Under the pieces are notes generated by a model. The model was not told the DNA's origin, did no database searches, and saw nothing but the letters and a program-made list of their open reading frames with translations. 64,000 nucleotides of DNA from Amycolatopsis roodepoortensis (GTDB lineage Bacteria; Actinomycetota; Actinomycetes; Mycobacteriales; Pseudonocardiaceae): assembly GCF_014873915.1 (NCBI RefSeq), contig NZ_JADBEJ010000008.1, forward strand, positions 1-64,000, given 5' to 3'. A program made the position numbers and the translations under genes. This document shows positions 63,939 through 64,000 of this stretch, one piece after another (the stretch's first letter is position 1; every line of letters begins with the position of its first letter).

Positions 63939-64000
63939 GCCGTCCGGGTCATTCGGTCCCGTTACCCGTTCGGCGGTACACCGTGGCGATAGGCTGCAGC

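Overview
The window is high-GC actinobacterial chromosome, most likely a Pseudonocardiaceae member close to Amycolatopsis. The grounds are strong G/C at third codon positions, many GTG starts and GTGA/ATGA couplings, several F420-type (LLM and PPOX) oxidoreductases, an HspR/HAIR heat-shock regulon, and a gene set that matches the M. tuberculosis Rv0338c-Rv0385 neighbourhood from memory (Fe-S reductase, dnaK-grpE-dnaJ-hspR, fba, DUF3151, spoU, pyrE, clpB, type II flavohemoglobin). The first ~398 bases are unlike the rest: AT-rich, almost free of C on the plus strand, and ending inside a broken hairpin. They look like a contig-edge artefact. No rRNA, tRNA, CRISPR array, insertion sequence or prophage was seen.

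Layout. 0.4-5.3 kb: DUF3151 protein, a polytopic membrane protein, fba, an LLM oxidoreductase and an aldo/keto reductase. 5.4-10.2 kb: a redox cluster (SDR, PPOX protein, FAD monooxygenase, ferritin-like metal hydrolase, 2Fe-2S reductase) with a palindromic operator. 10.2-17.4 kb: YciI protein, SigE-family sigma factor, nagA, DedA, a GlcD-like oxidase and an MFS/TetR pair with twin operators. 17.5-23 kb: PPOX protein, MarR plus an MFS pump carrying a C-terminal Cna-B-like extension, DedA, VOC protein. 22.3-29.5 kb: a Frc-type sugar ABC operon with two kinases and an SDR, facing a LacI regulator that is followed by its HTH-less paralogue. 29.5-35.2 kb: AAC(2')-I-like acetyltransferase, GH76 enzyme, a lone molybdopterin oxidoreductase, SpoU methyltransferase, DUF2784 protein and pyrE. 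35.2-42.7 kb: a MacB/FtsX-type exporter, PepSY lipoprotein, MgtC-like protein, SDR and two uncharacterised envelope proteins. 42.9-56.4 kb: clpB with a HAIR box, MFS/MarR genes, two tandem type II flavohemoglobins, an LPMO coupled to a DUF305 lipoprotein, and the dnaK operon with two HAIR boxes. 56.4-64 kb: a secreted peptidase with two DUF4097-like proteins, PEBP, GNAT, TetR/SMR efflux, and a large membrane Fe-S reductase.

The least expected structure lies between the genes. At least five families of precise palindromes sit mostly between convergent genes, where they probably end transcription from both sides. One copy of the 62-bp family lies in frame inside the PfkB kinase of the sugar operon. 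A further element, between the DUF305 gene and hspR, is three 21-bp tandem repeats followed by inverted copies.
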